A stretch of 64,000 nucleotides of DNA from an uncultured Sulfuricurvum sp. (GCF_937936435.1 NZ_CALDDG010000030.1:1-64000), one strand, 5' to 3'; positions 6,734-17,140 are shown, counted from the first letter of the stretch. Numbers and translations: made by a program. The notes: a model not told the origin generated them from the letters alone.

Positions 6734-9115
6734 ATGAAAAAGAGAATGATACCGTTGGCATTGAGTGCGATTATCGCTCTAAGTGCCCAAAGTTATGCGA
6801 AAAGCGTCGAACTTGACATCGCTTCGCAACCACTATCCTCAGCATTGTCCAAACTTGCTGAACAAAGCGGGATGTCGTTATTGGTCTCGCAGGATGTTGT
6901 AGCGGGTAAAACGGCACCTGCACTCAAAGGAGCTATGGAGCCATCTGCTGCGTTGGCAAAACTGCTCGCAGGGACTGATCTCGAAGCGAGTACCAAAGAC
7001 GGTACGATCACTGTGCGTAAAGCAGAGGGAGCATCAGAGCAATCATTAGAAAAGATTACACTAGCTGGGACACAAGAGGCTGTTGTAAAACCAAAAGAAG
7101 GCTCGGCTGAAGCTGGATATAAAGTTGATACGGTTAAAAATGTAGGACCGTGGGGCGAGAAGAAATTGCTTGATACTCCCTACTCCATTAATGTCATCAG
7201 CAGTGACTTAGTATCAAATATCAATACCTATGATGCCTCTGAATTATTTAGAGTAACTCCATCTGTACAAATACTCTCTCCAAAATCTTCCGGTGCGACT
7301 GATATTGAACTGCGTGGTTTCAGACAATACCCCGTAAACGGCAATCAAGCTTTAGATGGAAATCGGAACTATGATTTAGCAATGGCCCTCGAAGATAAAG
7401 AACGCGTCGAGATCCTTACGGGCTCATCAGGTTTTATTTACGGAGTCGCAAATCCTGGAGGGACAGTCAATTATGTCCTAAAACGTCCAACGATTACACC
7501 GTATCATGAGTTAACGGTAGGTAATTATGGAGGAGATCAATATTATGCCCATATGGATATCAGTGCACCGATCGATCAGGACGGTAAATTCGCATATCGA
7601 TTAAACGCTGTAGTACAAAACGGTGATACAGAACTAACCAATCAAAGCATTGAGAGAAATCTAATAAGTGGAGCTTTTGACTGGCATATAACAGATCGTC
7701 TTCTATTACAGCTAGATGCCGCTCATAGTTATTATAAAGTAAATGCGCCGACACTCAGTTTCAGTTATGCATCCAACGTCGACATTGCAAATATTTCAAG
7801 TAATACTGCAAATGCTGCTCCCGAATGGGCATTTGACAAAATGGTAACGGATGAAGGCGGTGCACGGATTCAATGGAAAATCAATGATACGTTTTCTCTA
7901 AGATCATCCTATACATATGCGAAACATGAACGCGAAAACATATTTATGGGGGCGAATATCATCAATAGTGCGGGTGACTATACAATTTCCTATTGTGGTA
8001 CAAATGCCCCTTTTTACAACTACAATAAAACTTTCTATACTTATTTAGATTCAAGCTTTGAAACAGCCGGTATCAAGCATAAAACAAATATCGGTATATC
8101 GACCGATTGGATTTCGTGGTACAGCGCTCCGGATGGTGGATCGTATCCCGGATTGTCAGGAACATATAATTTAAATGAAGTCAATAATGCCGCCAAGCCC
8201 TCATTCGGTGTTTATAATACTTTGCCGTTGCGTAAATACATGGATACAAAAAACGTGAAGTTGAGTATAGGCGACGAAATCATATTCAACCAGCAGTTTA
8301 GCGCTCTTGTAGGCTTAGCAAAAAATAAAATCGATTCATCTTCAATTTGGAATGCGGTAGATTATGAAAAAACAAAAATTGTCCCAAACCTATCGTTGGT
8401 CTATAAACCTATTTCGTATATCAGCACCTACGCTACCTACATTCAAGGCCTTGAAGAAGGGGACGTCGTCGGTACTTTAGACTGGGGACACGGGGGTCAG
8501 ACAATCACAAATCAAAATACTACCATGAAACCTAAAATCAGTGAAGAATATGAAGTAGGTGTTAAATCCGAAATAGGCGGTATGTTGTTGAGCGCCGCTC
8601 TCTTCCAAATTGAAAAATCGAACCAATATGCGAAAGATAATGGTGACGGTACATCCACCTATGTAGATGACGGATTGCAAACCCACAAAGGGATTGAAAT
8701 CACCGCAACCGGAAAAGCGATGCAAAACCTCACATTGATGGGAGGGTACAGCTATATCGATGCAACATTAAAAAAACAAGAAGACAACACTGCTTTAGAA
8801 GGGAAAACTCCGACCAATATTCCGAATCAAATGTTTAAATTGTATGCCGAGTATGAGATACCGGAAATCGTCGGATTGACCTTAACAGGTGGAGTCTATT
8901 ACATAGGCGAACAATATGCAGACGATTTAAACCAATATAAATTGAACGATTACGTCACAGAAGACATAGGCCTGAGATACACTACATCTTTCTACAGCAA
9001 TAAAGCAACGTTCAAAATGATGGTAAAAAATCTGACAGATGAAAAATATTGGCTCAACAGTCAAATTGTCGGTTCACCTAGAACCGTTGCATTCTCTGCC
9101 GGTTTACAATTCTAG
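6734..9115 (+). CDS. TonB-dependent outer-membrane receptor with STN signalling domain
   Basis: Outer-membrane transporter, probably for a ferric siderophore or other metal chelate, that also signals through FecR. A signal peptide (about 1-22, ending SYA) is followed by an STN domain (about 24-92, LDIASQPLSSALSKLAEQSG), a plug domain (about 135-250, with DTPYSINVISSDLV and ELRGFRQYPVNG) and a 22-strand barrel region ending in a terminal Phe (SAGLQF). The STN domain is what FecA/FpvA-type receptors use for cell-surface signalling, matching the adjacent fecIR. ATG 6734 has AGGAG seven bases upstream and is preferred over the TTG two codons earlier. The substrate is not evident from sequence. 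Confidence 0.9.
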   Translation: MKKRMIPLALSAIIALSAQSYAKSVELDIASQPLSSALSKLAEQSGMSLLVSQDVVAGKTAPALKGAMEPSAALAKLLAGTDLEASTKDGTITVRKAEGASEQSLEKITLAGTQEAVVKPKEGSAEAGYKVDTVKNVGPWGEKKLLDTPYSINVISSDLVSNINTYDASELFRVTPSVQILSPKSSGATDIELRGFRQYPVNGNQALDGNRNYDLAMALEDKERVEILTGSSGFIYGVANPGGTVNYVLKRPTITPYHELTVGNYGGDQYYAHMDISAPIDQDGKFAYRLNAVVQNGDTELTNQSIERNLISGAFDWHITDRLLLQLDAAHSYYKVNAPTLSFSYASNVDIANISSNTANAAPEWAFDKMVTDEGGARIQWKINDTFSLRSSYTYAKHERENIFMGANIINSAGDYTISYCGTNAPFYNYNKTFYTYLDSSFETAGIKHKTNIGISTDWISWYSAPDGGSYPGLSGTYNLNEVNNAAKPSFGVYNTLPLRKYMDTKNVKLSIGDEIIFNQQFSALVGLAKNKIDSSSIWNAVDYEKTKIVPNLSLVYKPISYISTYATYIQGLEEGDVVGTLDWGHGGQTITNQNTTMKPKISEEYEVGVKSEIGGMLLSAALFQIEKSNQYAKDNGDGTSTYVDDGLQTHKGIEITATGKAMQNLTLMGGYSYIDATLKKQEDNTALEGKTPTNIPNQMFKLYAEYEIPEIVGLTLTGGVYYIGEQYADDLNQYKLNDYVTEDIGLRYTTSFYSNKATFKMMVKNLTDEKYWLNSQIVGSPRTVAFSAGLQF

Positions 9116-9119
9116 CTAC

Positions 9120-9143
9120 AAAGCGGTCTTAGCAGACCGCTTT
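9120..9143 (+). terminator. terminator after the receptor gene
   Basis: A perfect 10-bp stem, AAAGCGGTCT (9120-9129) with AGACCGCTTT (9134-9143), around a 4-base loop, five bases after the stop. The 3' arm supplies only three Us, so termination may be partial and allow read-through into the binding-protein gene. Confidence 0.65.
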
Positions 9144-9172
9144 ATGATAACTAAAAAATATATGGGTTTTGA

Positions 9173-10243
9173 ATGAGTATTGAACGATTCGTTTTCGGAA
9201 TAGTTGTAGGTTGTTTGCTATGTGTACTAAGCTATGCATTTAATCCTCCAAAACTAGTTACAGTATCAGAAATAGACTCAACCGATAAACAAGCTTCGAG
9301 TGTTATGCTCTTTATCCCTTTACTTTGGCACTATTTGAGTGTAGATGAAACCGATACGCATATAACCGCAATAGCCAGATATATGAAAGAAGAAGCGAAT
9401 ACGACTCTTTTAAGCAAACTCTATCCCCGCATTATTACCAAAAATGAAGCTCTTACCAGCGTTGGTGCCGTTCCGTTAGGTGTGGAGCAAATCTTATTTT
9501 TGCATCCTAGTCGCATCCTATCATGGGAACATTTTTCATCTAAACTCAAAGCGATCAATTATCAAGGATTAGTAACTATCACTACGAAAGAATATGAAAA
9601 CAAATCCGAACTTTTTGATATTCTCGGAAAAATAACTGATAAAGAATCAAGAGTTCAATGGTTGCTCCAACGTGAGCAAAAGCAGATTCATATGATCGAA
9701 CAGCATATTCCGCACGATACTTCTTATACGTCTATTATCGTTTTAGGTAATTTACGCAACTTTTCTATGTGGAATGCCAAGGCAATCGATTTCAATGACA
9801 ATCTCAAACGGATTCACGGAGTCAATCTTGCTGAGACGATGAAAGCCTCCAACGCTTCCATCAATGTCGAAACCCTGATTCACTATAATCCGGATGTTCT
9901 CTTCCTTCCCTCGTATACAGATGATTTGATAACTCCGCATGATATCTATTCCGATCCGAAACTCATCTCCATAAATGCTGTCAAGAATCATCGTGTTTAT
10001 CTCATCCCGAGTGGAGCATCGAGGATGGAGGGCCCGATTGAGACTCCTATATTGCTTGAATGGATGGCAGTACTGCTGCATCCGGAGTTATCCTCTTCTT
10101 TTCACCTCCGAGAAACCGTACGGACAACATATAACGATGTTTACGGATATAACCTCTCTCAGAAAGAAATCGACAAACTACTGCATCTTAAAGAAAACAT
10201 GCAATCCGCCCATTACGATATCTTTCAAAATCACACTCGATAA
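9173..10243 (+). CDS. periplasmic metal-chelate binding protein (BtuF/FhuD/FecB type)
   Basis: The 356-residue protein has the two-lobed periplasmic binding protein layout (PF01497 type). One hydrophobic N-terminal segment (about 5-23) ends either in a lipobox-like VVGC (Cys14) or in a signal-peptidase site after Ala22. Recognisable family pieces are VGAVPLGVEQILFLHPSRIL, the NVETLIHYNPDVLFLPSY segment and the second-lobe DPKLISINAVKNHRVYLIPSG. The lobes are joined by a long helix near residues 155-180. It passes the chelate from the receptor to the permease encoded at 11394. It lies 10 bp ahead of the radical SAM gene, so both are probably cotranscribed. Confidence 0.75.
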   Translation: MSIERFVFGIVVGCLLCVLSYAFNPPKLVTVSEIDSTDKQASSVMLFIPLLWHYLSVDETDTHITAIARYMKEEANTTLLSKLYPRIITKNEALTSVGAVPLGVEQILFLHPSRILSWEHFSSKLKAINYQGLVTITTKEYENKSELFDILGKITDKESRVQWLLQREQKQIHMIEQHIPHDTSYTSIIVLGNLRNFSMWNAKAIDFNDNLKRIHGVNLAETMKASNASINVETLIHYNPDVLFLPSYTDDLITPHDIYSDPKLISINAVKNHRVYLIPSGASRMEGPIETPILLEWMAVLLHPELSSSFHLRETVRTTYNDVYGYNLSQKEIDKLLHLKENMQSAHYDIFQNHTR

Positions 10244-10252
10244 AGGAAACAC

Positions 10253-11278
10253 ATGCCACGCCGATTTAATACAACTGGAATTTATATAAATTCGGGACTC
10301 GCATCTTGTGCCTACCACTGCCGCTATTGTCAGCTCGTCCATATCAAACCGACGACATTCGGAATGAATAGATTTGTAGGGGTAGTTGAAAAGTTCCTTG
10401 ACTATAAAGATAGCCATAAATTAATCGAATTTGATATCAGTTTTTGGAACGGCTATTCATACGATTGCAGCCTTTGCGATTTTCAAAAAGAGCTAGATCT
10501 ACATAAGAAGATCGGTGACTGGGAGCTTAAAATCCTCCTTCTCGGAGGGATACCGCATATGTCCGATAGCGTTCTTGAAAAATGGTTTTCGGACAGAAAA
10601 GCGATCGGGAGCGAATTTGCCTCTGCATCGTATTTTGGATACGGAGAGATGCATGATTACTGGAACAATATGAAAGGGAATTTTGACTTTCTGATCAATG
10701 CCCAAAAAGTTGCCGTCAAAGCGGGTCTCTATAATGAACAGCGCCTTTTTTTGACGAATTCGACCCTTCCGATCATGGAACAGCTGCTCGACAAACTTGA
10801 TACCGAAATTCCGGATGTCAGAAAACGGGAGGGGTATCCTCTCTTTTATAGTGGTTTGGCACGCCGATATGAAAACGAAAGAGTAACGATGGAAATCCTC
10901 GATGCCCAATCCGAACGGGTACAGGCAATCTATCGAGGCGATAAGGCAAACTGGAAAAGTGAACGCGATTGGATCGAATTTTCCCGTACTGCCGGACCGA
11001 AGTATGAAAGCGGCTCCGTTACTCTCACCTTGACCGATCAAAACATCGATCAGATTGAGGCAATGAGTTGTGAAGAGATATTGGAAAACTTGACTAAACG
11101 AACACAAGATGCTTATAACAGCGTACCCAGCCGCGATGAGTTAGCAGACAAATACTCCGATCCCGATAATAACAAAATCTATATGTTTTTATGGGACATG
11201 GAATGTTTGTGGATGGATCGCTATCTCAAAGAGAACCCGACATCGTTTGAAAGAGCATTAACCCATTTCGGAAGATAA
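10253..11278 (+). CDS. radical SAM protein of unknown function in an uptake locus
   Basis: The N-terminus carries a canonical radical SAM [4Fe-4S] motif, CAYHCRYC (Cys19, Cys23, Cys26), then LLLGGIPH near 96-102 like the SAM-binding GGE region. Two more cysteines, Cys72 and Cys75 in DCSLC, plus Cys273 and Cys318, could hold a second cluster but do not form a recognised SPASM pattern. I do not recognise the subfamily; HemN/HutW-type haem-degrading enzymes are longer and look different. It has AAGGA 5' of its ATG, follows the binding-protein gene by 9 bp and precedes the permease leader. Modification or breakdown of the imported chelate, or making a chelator, are both possible. Confidence 0.75.
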   Translation: MPRRFNTTGIYINSGLASCAYHCRYCQLVHIKPTTFGMNRFVGVVEKFLDYKDSHKLIEFDISFWNGYSYDCSLCDFQKELDLHKKIGDWELKILLLGGIPHMSDSVLEKWFSDRKAIGSEFASASYFGYGEMHDYWNNMKGNFDFLINAQKVAVKAGLYNEQRLFLTNSTLPIMEQLLDKLDTEIPDVRKREGYPLFYSGLARRYENERVTMEILDAQSERVQAIYRGDKANWKSERDWIEFSRTAGPKYESGSVTLTLTDQNIDQIEAMSCEEILENLTKRTQDAYNSVPSRDELADKYSDPDNNKIYMFLWDMECLWMDRYLKENPTSFERALTHFGR

Positions 11279-11380
11279 TGAAACATTCAGGGAGCATAGG
11301 GGCTTTATGCATTGGTACCTCAGGTTTCATTTCATTCCTTAAGTTAAGCTTCTCCGTACTACTCCACGGAGAAGCGTTTT
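11277..11380 (+). promoter_or_regulatory. candidate structured RNA leader, copy 2
   Basis: An 8-bp closing stem, AATGAAAC (11277-11284) with GTTTCATT (11324-11331), encloses ATTCAGGGAGCATAG (11285-11299, identical to copy 1), the inner hairpin GCAUA/UAUGC (11294-11298 with 11306-11310) and TACCTC (11316-11321). A 10-bp hairpin follows, GCTTCTCCGT (11348-11357) with ACGGAGAAGC (11366-11375), then GTTTT: a terminator-like structure ending just before the AGGAG ribosome-binding site (11385-11389) of the permease gene. The stop codon of the radical SAM gene touches the closing stem. The layout, aptamer-like fold then terminator then gene, is that of a riboswitch. Confidence 0.65.
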
Positions 11381-11393
11381 AAAAAGGAGACTT

Positions 11394-12431
11394 ATGAGTC
11401 ACACAAAAACAACTGAAATATTAAACGCACTGATAATGCCGATACTGCTGTTGATTATGCTGGCGTTAATGGTATTTTCCCTGACTATCGGGCGCTATCC
11501 GATACCTGCCGCAGAGGTGATCCGCATCGTGCTGAGTACCCCTCCGGGAAGTATCCACTCTTCCGCCGATTCTCCGTGGGTAATCGTCGAGATCGTCCGA
11601 CTGCCGCGAATACTGCTCGTCGTGCTGTGCGGTATGGGGCTGGCTCTCGCTGGTGCCGCAATGCAGGGGGTATTTCGTAATCCTCTCGTAGGTCCCGAAG
11701 TCGTCGGTGTAAGTGCGGGAGCAACGTTCGGTGGAATTTTAGCCATTATGATCGGATGGTCGGCATGGGGGATTGTCTCATCAGCATTCGTATTTGGGAC
11801 GGCGGCACTTGTCACAGCATTTTTGTTGGCCAAATTATCAGGTCGCGCGAGTATTCTGGGGATTGTTCTCTCCGGTGTGATTATCTCGGCATTTTTCGGT
11901 GCACTCTCAGGAGTGATGCATTATATGGCCGATCCCGAAACGAAACTTCCCGCCATGGTCTACTGGCTGATGGGAAGCTTCGCCGAAGCGACATATGAAA
12001 AAGTCTCAGTCGTTTCCCTCATCACTCTTATCGCCGGAGGAATATTAATTTCACTGCGATGGAGACTTAATCTCCTCTCCCTCGGAGAAAGCGATGCAGC
12101 TTCATTGGGGGTGAACGTCGAAATACTCCGTTGGGGAGTCGTGGCACTAGTGTCATTGATTGTCGCAGCACAAGTCTCAGTGAGCGGCGGTGTGGGATGG
12201 GTTGGGCTGGTGATCCCCCATTTCGCCCGTATGATCGTGGGAGCCGATCATACGAGACTCCTTCCCGTATCGGCATTGATAGGGGGAATTTATCTCTTGT
12301 TGGTAGATGACCTCTCCCGTTCGCTTATGCCCCAAGAGATTCCTATCGGATTACTCACCGCATTGATCGGTACGCCGATCTTCGCCGTCGTCTTTTGGAA
12401 AATGTCGGGGAAGGGCTGGAGTAATGATTAA
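11394..12431 (+). CDS. ABC importer permease, FecCD/BtuC family
   Basis: A polytopic inner-membrane permease of 345 residues with about nine or ten hydrophobic helices, the size of single-gene FecCD-type permeases that homodimerise. Family signatures are ILLVVLCGMGLALAGAAMQ, VFRNPLVGPEVVGVSAGA, a cytoplasmic SLGESDAASLGV segment that contacts the ATPase, and VGLVIPHFARMIVG. It overlaps the ATPase gene by 8 bp. With the binding protein and receptor upstream it makes a complete import route. FecCD members carry iron-siderophores, haem or corrinoids; the sequence does not decide which. Confidence 0.9.
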   Translation: MSHTKTTEILNALIMPILLLIMLALMVFSLTIGRYPIPAAEVIRIVLSTPPGSIHSSADSPWVIVEIVRLPRILLVVLCGMGLALAGAAMQGVFRNPLVGPEVVGVSAGATFGGILAIMIGWSAWGIVSSAFVFGTAALVTAFLLAKLSGRASILGIVLSGVIISAFFGALSGVMHYMADPETKLPAMVYWLMGSFAEATYEKVSVVSLITLIAGGILISLRWRLNLLSLGESDAASLGVNVEILRWGVVALVSLIVAAQVSVSGGVGWVGLVIPHFARMIVGADHTRLLPVSALIGGIYLLLVDDLSRSLMPQEIPIGLLTALIGTPIFAVVFWKMSGKGWSND

Positions 12432-13188
12432 TGCAATCGACGTAAAGAATATGGGATTTGCCTATAAGAAAGAGCAATGGATTTTTCGCGATCTGAACTT
12501 CTCGATAGCTCCGGGAAGTGTCTTTGCAATTTTAGGCCCCAACGGTAAGGGGAAGACGACGTTGCTCAAAAGTATCCTGGGGCTTCTCTCCCCGCAGGAA
12601 GGGAGCGTTATTCTTAGAGGACAAAGTGCTTTCGTTCCCCAACTTTTCTCGGTCACCTTTGCCTACAGTGTACTGGATATGGTGGTTATGGGAAGAGCCA
12701 AGCAGATCGGTCTGTTCTCTCAACCTTCCAAAGCCGATTACGGCTCGGCATACGAAGCACTTAAACGGTTCGGGCTCGAGGAGTTGGCAGAACGTCCTTT
12801 TAGCGATCTGTCTGGAGGACAACGTCAACTCGTCATCATCGCCCGTGCTTTGGTCGCTGAAGCGCAGATATTAATCCTCGATGAACCCACCTCGGCACTG
12901 GATCTGAAAAATCAAGATCTTATCTTACAATGGATCCATCGCCTCTCCAAAGAGGAAGGGCTCACAATCCTTTTTACAACCCACCATCCGCATCATGCAC
13001 TCTCCGTCGCAGATCATGCCTTGCTGATGTTTAAACATGACGACTATACGTTCGGAACAATCGGTGAAACACTTTGTGAAGAAAATCTGATGAGGCTGTA
13101 CGGTATTGCGATCAAACATTTAAGTTTCGAGCACGACGGAAAAGCCGCTCATACTCTCACACCCGTCTTTATGAAACAGAGAAAATAA
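12424..13188 (+). CDS. ABC importer ATP-binding protein (FecE/BtuD family)
   Basis: Cytoplasmic ATPase of the importer, 254 residues. Walker A is GPNGKGKTT (about 38-46; Lys replaces the more usual Ser or Cys), the Q-loop lies in FVPQLFSV, the signature is LSGGQRQ, Walker B is ILILDEPTSAL and the switch histidine is in LFTTHHPHHAL. The ATG overlaps the end of the permease gene by 8 bp, so the two are translationally coupled. The C-terminus (about 215-254) extends past the conserved core. The next gene is convergent and ends 7 bp away. Confidence 0.9.
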   Translation: MINAIDVKNMGFAYKKEQWIFRDLNFSIAPGSVFAILGPNGKGKTTLLKSILGLLSPQEGSVILRGQSAFVPQLFSVTFAYSVLDMVVMGRAKQIGLFSQPSKADYGSAYEALKRFGLEELAERPFSDLSGGQRQLVIIARALVAEAQILILDEPTSALDLKNQDLILQWIHRLSKEEGLTILFTTHHPHHALSVADHALLMFKHDDYTFGTIGETLCEENLMRLYGIAIKHLSFEHDGKAAHTLTPVFMKQRK

Positions 13189-13195
13189 GAGGGTG

Positions 13196-13708
13196 CTATG
13201 CCGCAAATACTAGTTTGTTGTTATACGACTCCGGCACGGCCGAAACAGCAGACTCTTTTTGCAGCATAATCGCAAAGATTCTCGCCGCATCCGTTCGGTT
13301 CGCCGTTGCAATGGCCTCGATGGAAATTTCCGTACTGACAACCAAAATCCCCTCGCGATTCAATTTCATTCGCGCGGCAGGACAATCCAAACCCAAAAAG
13401 CGGCAAAATTCGCTCAGACTTTTCGAATGAAGTGCATTCGGCAAGAGTTGGGAACTGCACGCGCTACTCACTTCTCCACTCGTGGCCAGCGTAACGAGCT
13501 GCTCCGAAAGTTTTTTAAGTTTTTGGCGCATCATATAGACGTGAATCGGCAAAATACTCAAAAACAATCCTCCCGCCGTCATATGATACGCCATTAAATC
13601 GACCGGATACCATTGCAGCCATTGCATCGCAACTGTAAAGAGGATCGTCAACACACTCCCCATCATCAACGAAATCGTAACCGCTTTAAGAAGAACGCGA
13701 CTTTTCAT
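13196..13708 (-). CDS. small membrane protein, DUF4405-like
   Basis: Unassigned 170-residue protein. Two membrane helices (about 6-30 and 36-60) carry a His pair, one in AYHMTAGGLF and one in LPIHVYMM, the sort of spacing seen in DUF4405 proteins and haem-binding four-helix proteins. The C-terminal half resembles the paired small helical repeats of that family (KSLSEFCRFLGLD and SIEAIATANRTD). ATG 13708 is chosen because AAAGGG precedes it and a TATAAT-like -10 lies just upstream; an in-frame ATG at 13789 would span that promoter. It is convergent with the importer ATPase and may be unrelated to it. Confidence 0.5.
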   Translation of the reverse strand: MKSRVLLKAVTISLMMGSVLTILFTVAMQWLQWYPVDLMAYHMTAGGLFLSILPIHVYMMRQKLKKLSEQLVTLATSGEVSSACSSQLLPNALHSKSLSEFCRFLGLDCPAARMKLNREGILVVSTEISIEAIATANRTDAARIFAIMLQKESAVSAVPESYNNKLVFAA

Positions 13709-13842
13709 AAGAAACCCTTTGCGATAAATTTCATTATATCTTTTTTGATATAATGATGCTACGAAAGTGTTTATGCATAAATCGTTCATACTTTTTTACG
13801 ACATATTCAATTTAGGAAGCCCCACTCCGGAATGAGGGGATA

Positions 13843-14871
13843 TCAGATTTGTTCAATCCCTACGAGTTCGACTTCGTTAAGTAGGGCCTTGGATTCTTTG
13901 AGTGCTTGAATCGTATCGGGACGCGGATGTCCGATCGCGATGGCGCTGCCGTGCTTTTTAGCTTTTTCTACCGCTTCTGCGATCTGTTTTTTGACATTTT
14001 CCACACCGTCTTGATGATCTAAAAAGACATCCCGCCCAATATAAGTGACACCTTGTTCGCGTGAGACTTCGGGTACTTTGGTTTGTGCCGTCGTTCGGCT
14101 GTCGACGAACTGAATCCCCTCTTTTTTCATTACATGGATCAGTTTTTCCATCGCCTCGGTGTCGGAGGTGAATTTGGAACCCGTATGATTATTCATGTAT
14201 CGGACGTTAGGATAGAGACGCTTGAGCGCTTCGATCCTTTTCGTAATCGATTCTTCCGAATCGTCTACTCTGAGAGTAGAAGGTTCCTCGGCATCATAAT
14301 CGAGCGCTTCCATCGGCAGATGAACCATGTATTTTGCTTCTTGCTGTGCTAATAATGCCGAATCGGGATGACGCGGACTCGGAGGCAAGAACGACATCAC
14401 CAACGGCAACCCCGTCGATTTGATCACCCGCACGTCGCGCGGGTACGATACGTCATCGATGATAATCACCAACTTCGGCGTCGTCCCATCACTGCGCAAA
14501 GGTCGGCTAGGACTCGGCGGCGGAAGCGCATGCTGATCTTTCGGGGCATATTCGTGCTGCGGTTTCAGACTCTCACCCCCCTCTTGATCCAATAGCTCTT
14601 TGAGGCGGATTTTGAGTTTACGTATCTCTTCATCCTGCGTGCGGCTTGTATGGACGATCGAAGTGTAGTTCTCATCGATAGAGGCGATCTGCTGTATCTG
14701 ATCGACGAGCTGTTTGGTTTGTGCCCGCTCGGCAGCCAAATCCTCTTCGGCTTGGTTAAATCCGACAAAATACCCAATTAATACGGAAGAGAGAATTACG
14801 ATTGCACCGAGCAATCCTCGGATAAGCCATTTCATTAATGATGATTGTCGGGAAGAAAACCGTTTGTTCAC
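13843..14871 (-). CDS. divergent polysaccharide deacetylase family protein (YibQ/DUF610 type)
   Basis: Predicted periplasmic enzyme anchored by an N-terminal membrane helix (about 15-36). A coiled-coil stretch (about 40-92) and a Pro/Ser linker lead to the divergent deacetylase domain (about 130-342), seen in KLVIIIDDVSYPRD, PLVMSFLPPSPRHPDS, YMVHLPMEA, NNHTGSKFT, FVDSRTT and AIAIGHPRPDT. The family is linked to cell-envelope maintenance, but its substrate is not established. The frame opens with GTG at 14871 without a clear ribosome-binding site; an ATG 12 codons further in is possible. The next gene, ilvC, lies upstream on the same strand, 59 bp away. Confidence 0.75.
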   Translation of the reverse strand: MNKRFSSRQSSLMKWLIRGLLGAIVILSSVLIGYFVGFNQAEEDLAAERAQTKQLVDQIQQIASIDENYTSIVHTSRTQDEEIRKLKIRLKELLDQEGGESLKPQHEYAPKDQHALPPPSPSRPLRSDGTTPKLVIIIDDVSYPRDVRVIKSTGLPLVMSFLPPSPRHPDSALLAQQEAKYMVHLPMEALDYDAEEPSTLRVDDSEESITKRIEALKRLYPNVRYMNNHTGSKFTSDTEAMEKLIHVMKKEGIQFVDSRTTAQTKVPEVSREQGVTYIGRDVFLDHQDGVENVKKQIAEAVEKAKKHGSAIAIGHPRPDTIQALKESKALLNEVELVGIEQI

Positions 14872-14930
14872 GAGAAGAAGAACCCACTTTCACAGGGGAT
14901 TTCAGAGCCGAAGGCCCTGAACAAAGAGAA

Positions 14931-16022
<1,092 letters not shown>

Positions 16023-16119
16023 CTAAAATTAGCGGACACTTATATCGTCTGCCTAAATAGATGCCTAAGGATTTTGGTACGATCGCATGCTACAATTCAC
16101 CCAAAAACCGGGAACACCT

Positions 16120-16758
16120 ATGAAAAAAATGAACCTTTTTAAAGAGATCATCGTTGCCGATAAAGCAGACTTTATCCGCGCTGCAAACTCTGCAAAAACA
16201 TTTGCGATCACATACGATGGGCAAATCGTTTACGAGCCGTTCCCCTCCGACTTGATCTCGATTTATGAGGGTTTGGTTCCACCGCTTTCTCCTCTTGCTA
16301 CGACGCTTTCACGCCCGATTGCCACTATGCTCGGGGACAGCTATCGTGTCGTGGAAGACGACGAACGGCTCCTAATTAAAGCGTCAGGTGCATGGCAGAA
16401 CATTATTCAGTGGAATCGTAAACGTGCTTTATACGATGACACTTCCGGAGACGGGATCGCTGAGTTTTCTGACAGAACACTTGAAAATACCGGTTGGCAT
16501 GCGACTGAATTTTCGATCGGTTACCGCGACATCGTCGAACAGTTTGAAAGAGAGTGTGCGGGGATTTTGCTTTGTATCGAGCAAGAAGAGCCCTATCAAT
16601 TCAGCGGGCTCGGCTTCGTGTTTGATATCGATCACGCACGTCGCCTCGGATATGACTATTGTGCCTCATTAATCAAAGAAAAAATTGCGAATGATGAAGA
16701 GTTTGCCACCCTGAGCGATGACGAGCAAGAAGCGGCGGAATATTTCAAAGCGTTGTAA
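16120..16758 (+). CDS. conserved hypothetical protein
   Basis: An acidic, soluble 212-residue protein that I do not recognise. No signal peptide or membrane segment is visible. The chain has few cysteines, no nucleotide-binding or metal-binding pattern and an acidic tail (EEFATLSDDEQEAAEYF). ATG 16120 is preferred to the in-frame ATG at 16087 because the latter lies next to a TACAAT-like -10 element; another ATG at 16129 is possible. It is divergent from ilvC and its 3' end overlaps that of ruvX by 14 bp, so both compete for the same termination region. Confidence 0.6.
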   Translation: MKKMNLFKEIIVADKADFIRAANSAKTFAITYDGQIVYEPFPSDLISIYEGLVPPLSPLATTLSRPIATMLGDSYRVVEDDERLLIKASGAWQNIIQWNRKRALYDDTSGDGIAEFSDRTLENTGWHATEFSIGYRDIVEQFERECAGILLCIEQEEPYQFSGLGFVFDIDHARRLGYDYCASLIKEKIANDEEFATLSDDEQEAAEYFKAL

Positions 16759-17140
16759 GATAGCGTTCCAAAATAATTTTCGCCGAAAGTGAATCGATCC
16801 GTCCGTCACGTTTGTAGCGAATTTCCCCCTTCATTAGCTCTTCGGCTTCTTGGGAACTGTGGGATTCATCCTGATACACGATCTCTCCGTCAAACTTTAC
16901 CAAATTCATAAAATGCTCAACTCTGCGACGCATCTCATCTTCGGTCGTACTCCCCATCGGAATGCCGATGACCACTGTCGTCGCTTCGTATTCATCCAAC
17001 ACTTTTTTGACATCGTTAGCCGCCTGATTACGATTTTTTCGCTCGATAGCATTCAATGGCGTAACCAGGCCATTGCCATAGCTCAGCGCTAATCCAATCC
17101 GTTTGAGTCCCAAATCAATGGCAATAACGGCACCCATCAT
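16745..17140 (-). CDS. ruvX: RuvX/YqgF family putative Holliday-junction resolvase / pre-16S rRNA nuclease
   Basis: RNase H-fold nuclease of 131 residues. The catalytic acids are placed as in the family: Asp in AIDLGLKRIGLAL, Glu in the QDESHSS stretch and Asp in GRIDSLSAKIIL, with VVIGIP in between. In E. coli YqgF matures the 16S rRNA 5' end; in other reports RuvX resolves junctions. The start is one of two adjacent ATGs at 17140 and 17137; the first overlaps the mnmE stop as ATGA. It is last in the rpmH-to-ruvX block. Confidence 0.88.
   Translation of the reverse strand: MMGAVIAIDLGLKRIGLALSYGNGLVTPLNAIERKNRNQAANDVKKVLDEYEATTVVIGIPMGSTTEDEMRRRVEHFMNLVKFDGEIVYQDESHSSQEAEELMKGEIRYKRDGRIDSLSAKIILERYLTTL

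Noticed and set aside
13813..13842. CCCC...GGGG hairpin as terminator of the deacetylase gene
   Set aside because: The stem is bulged and no T run follows, so it is too weak to call.
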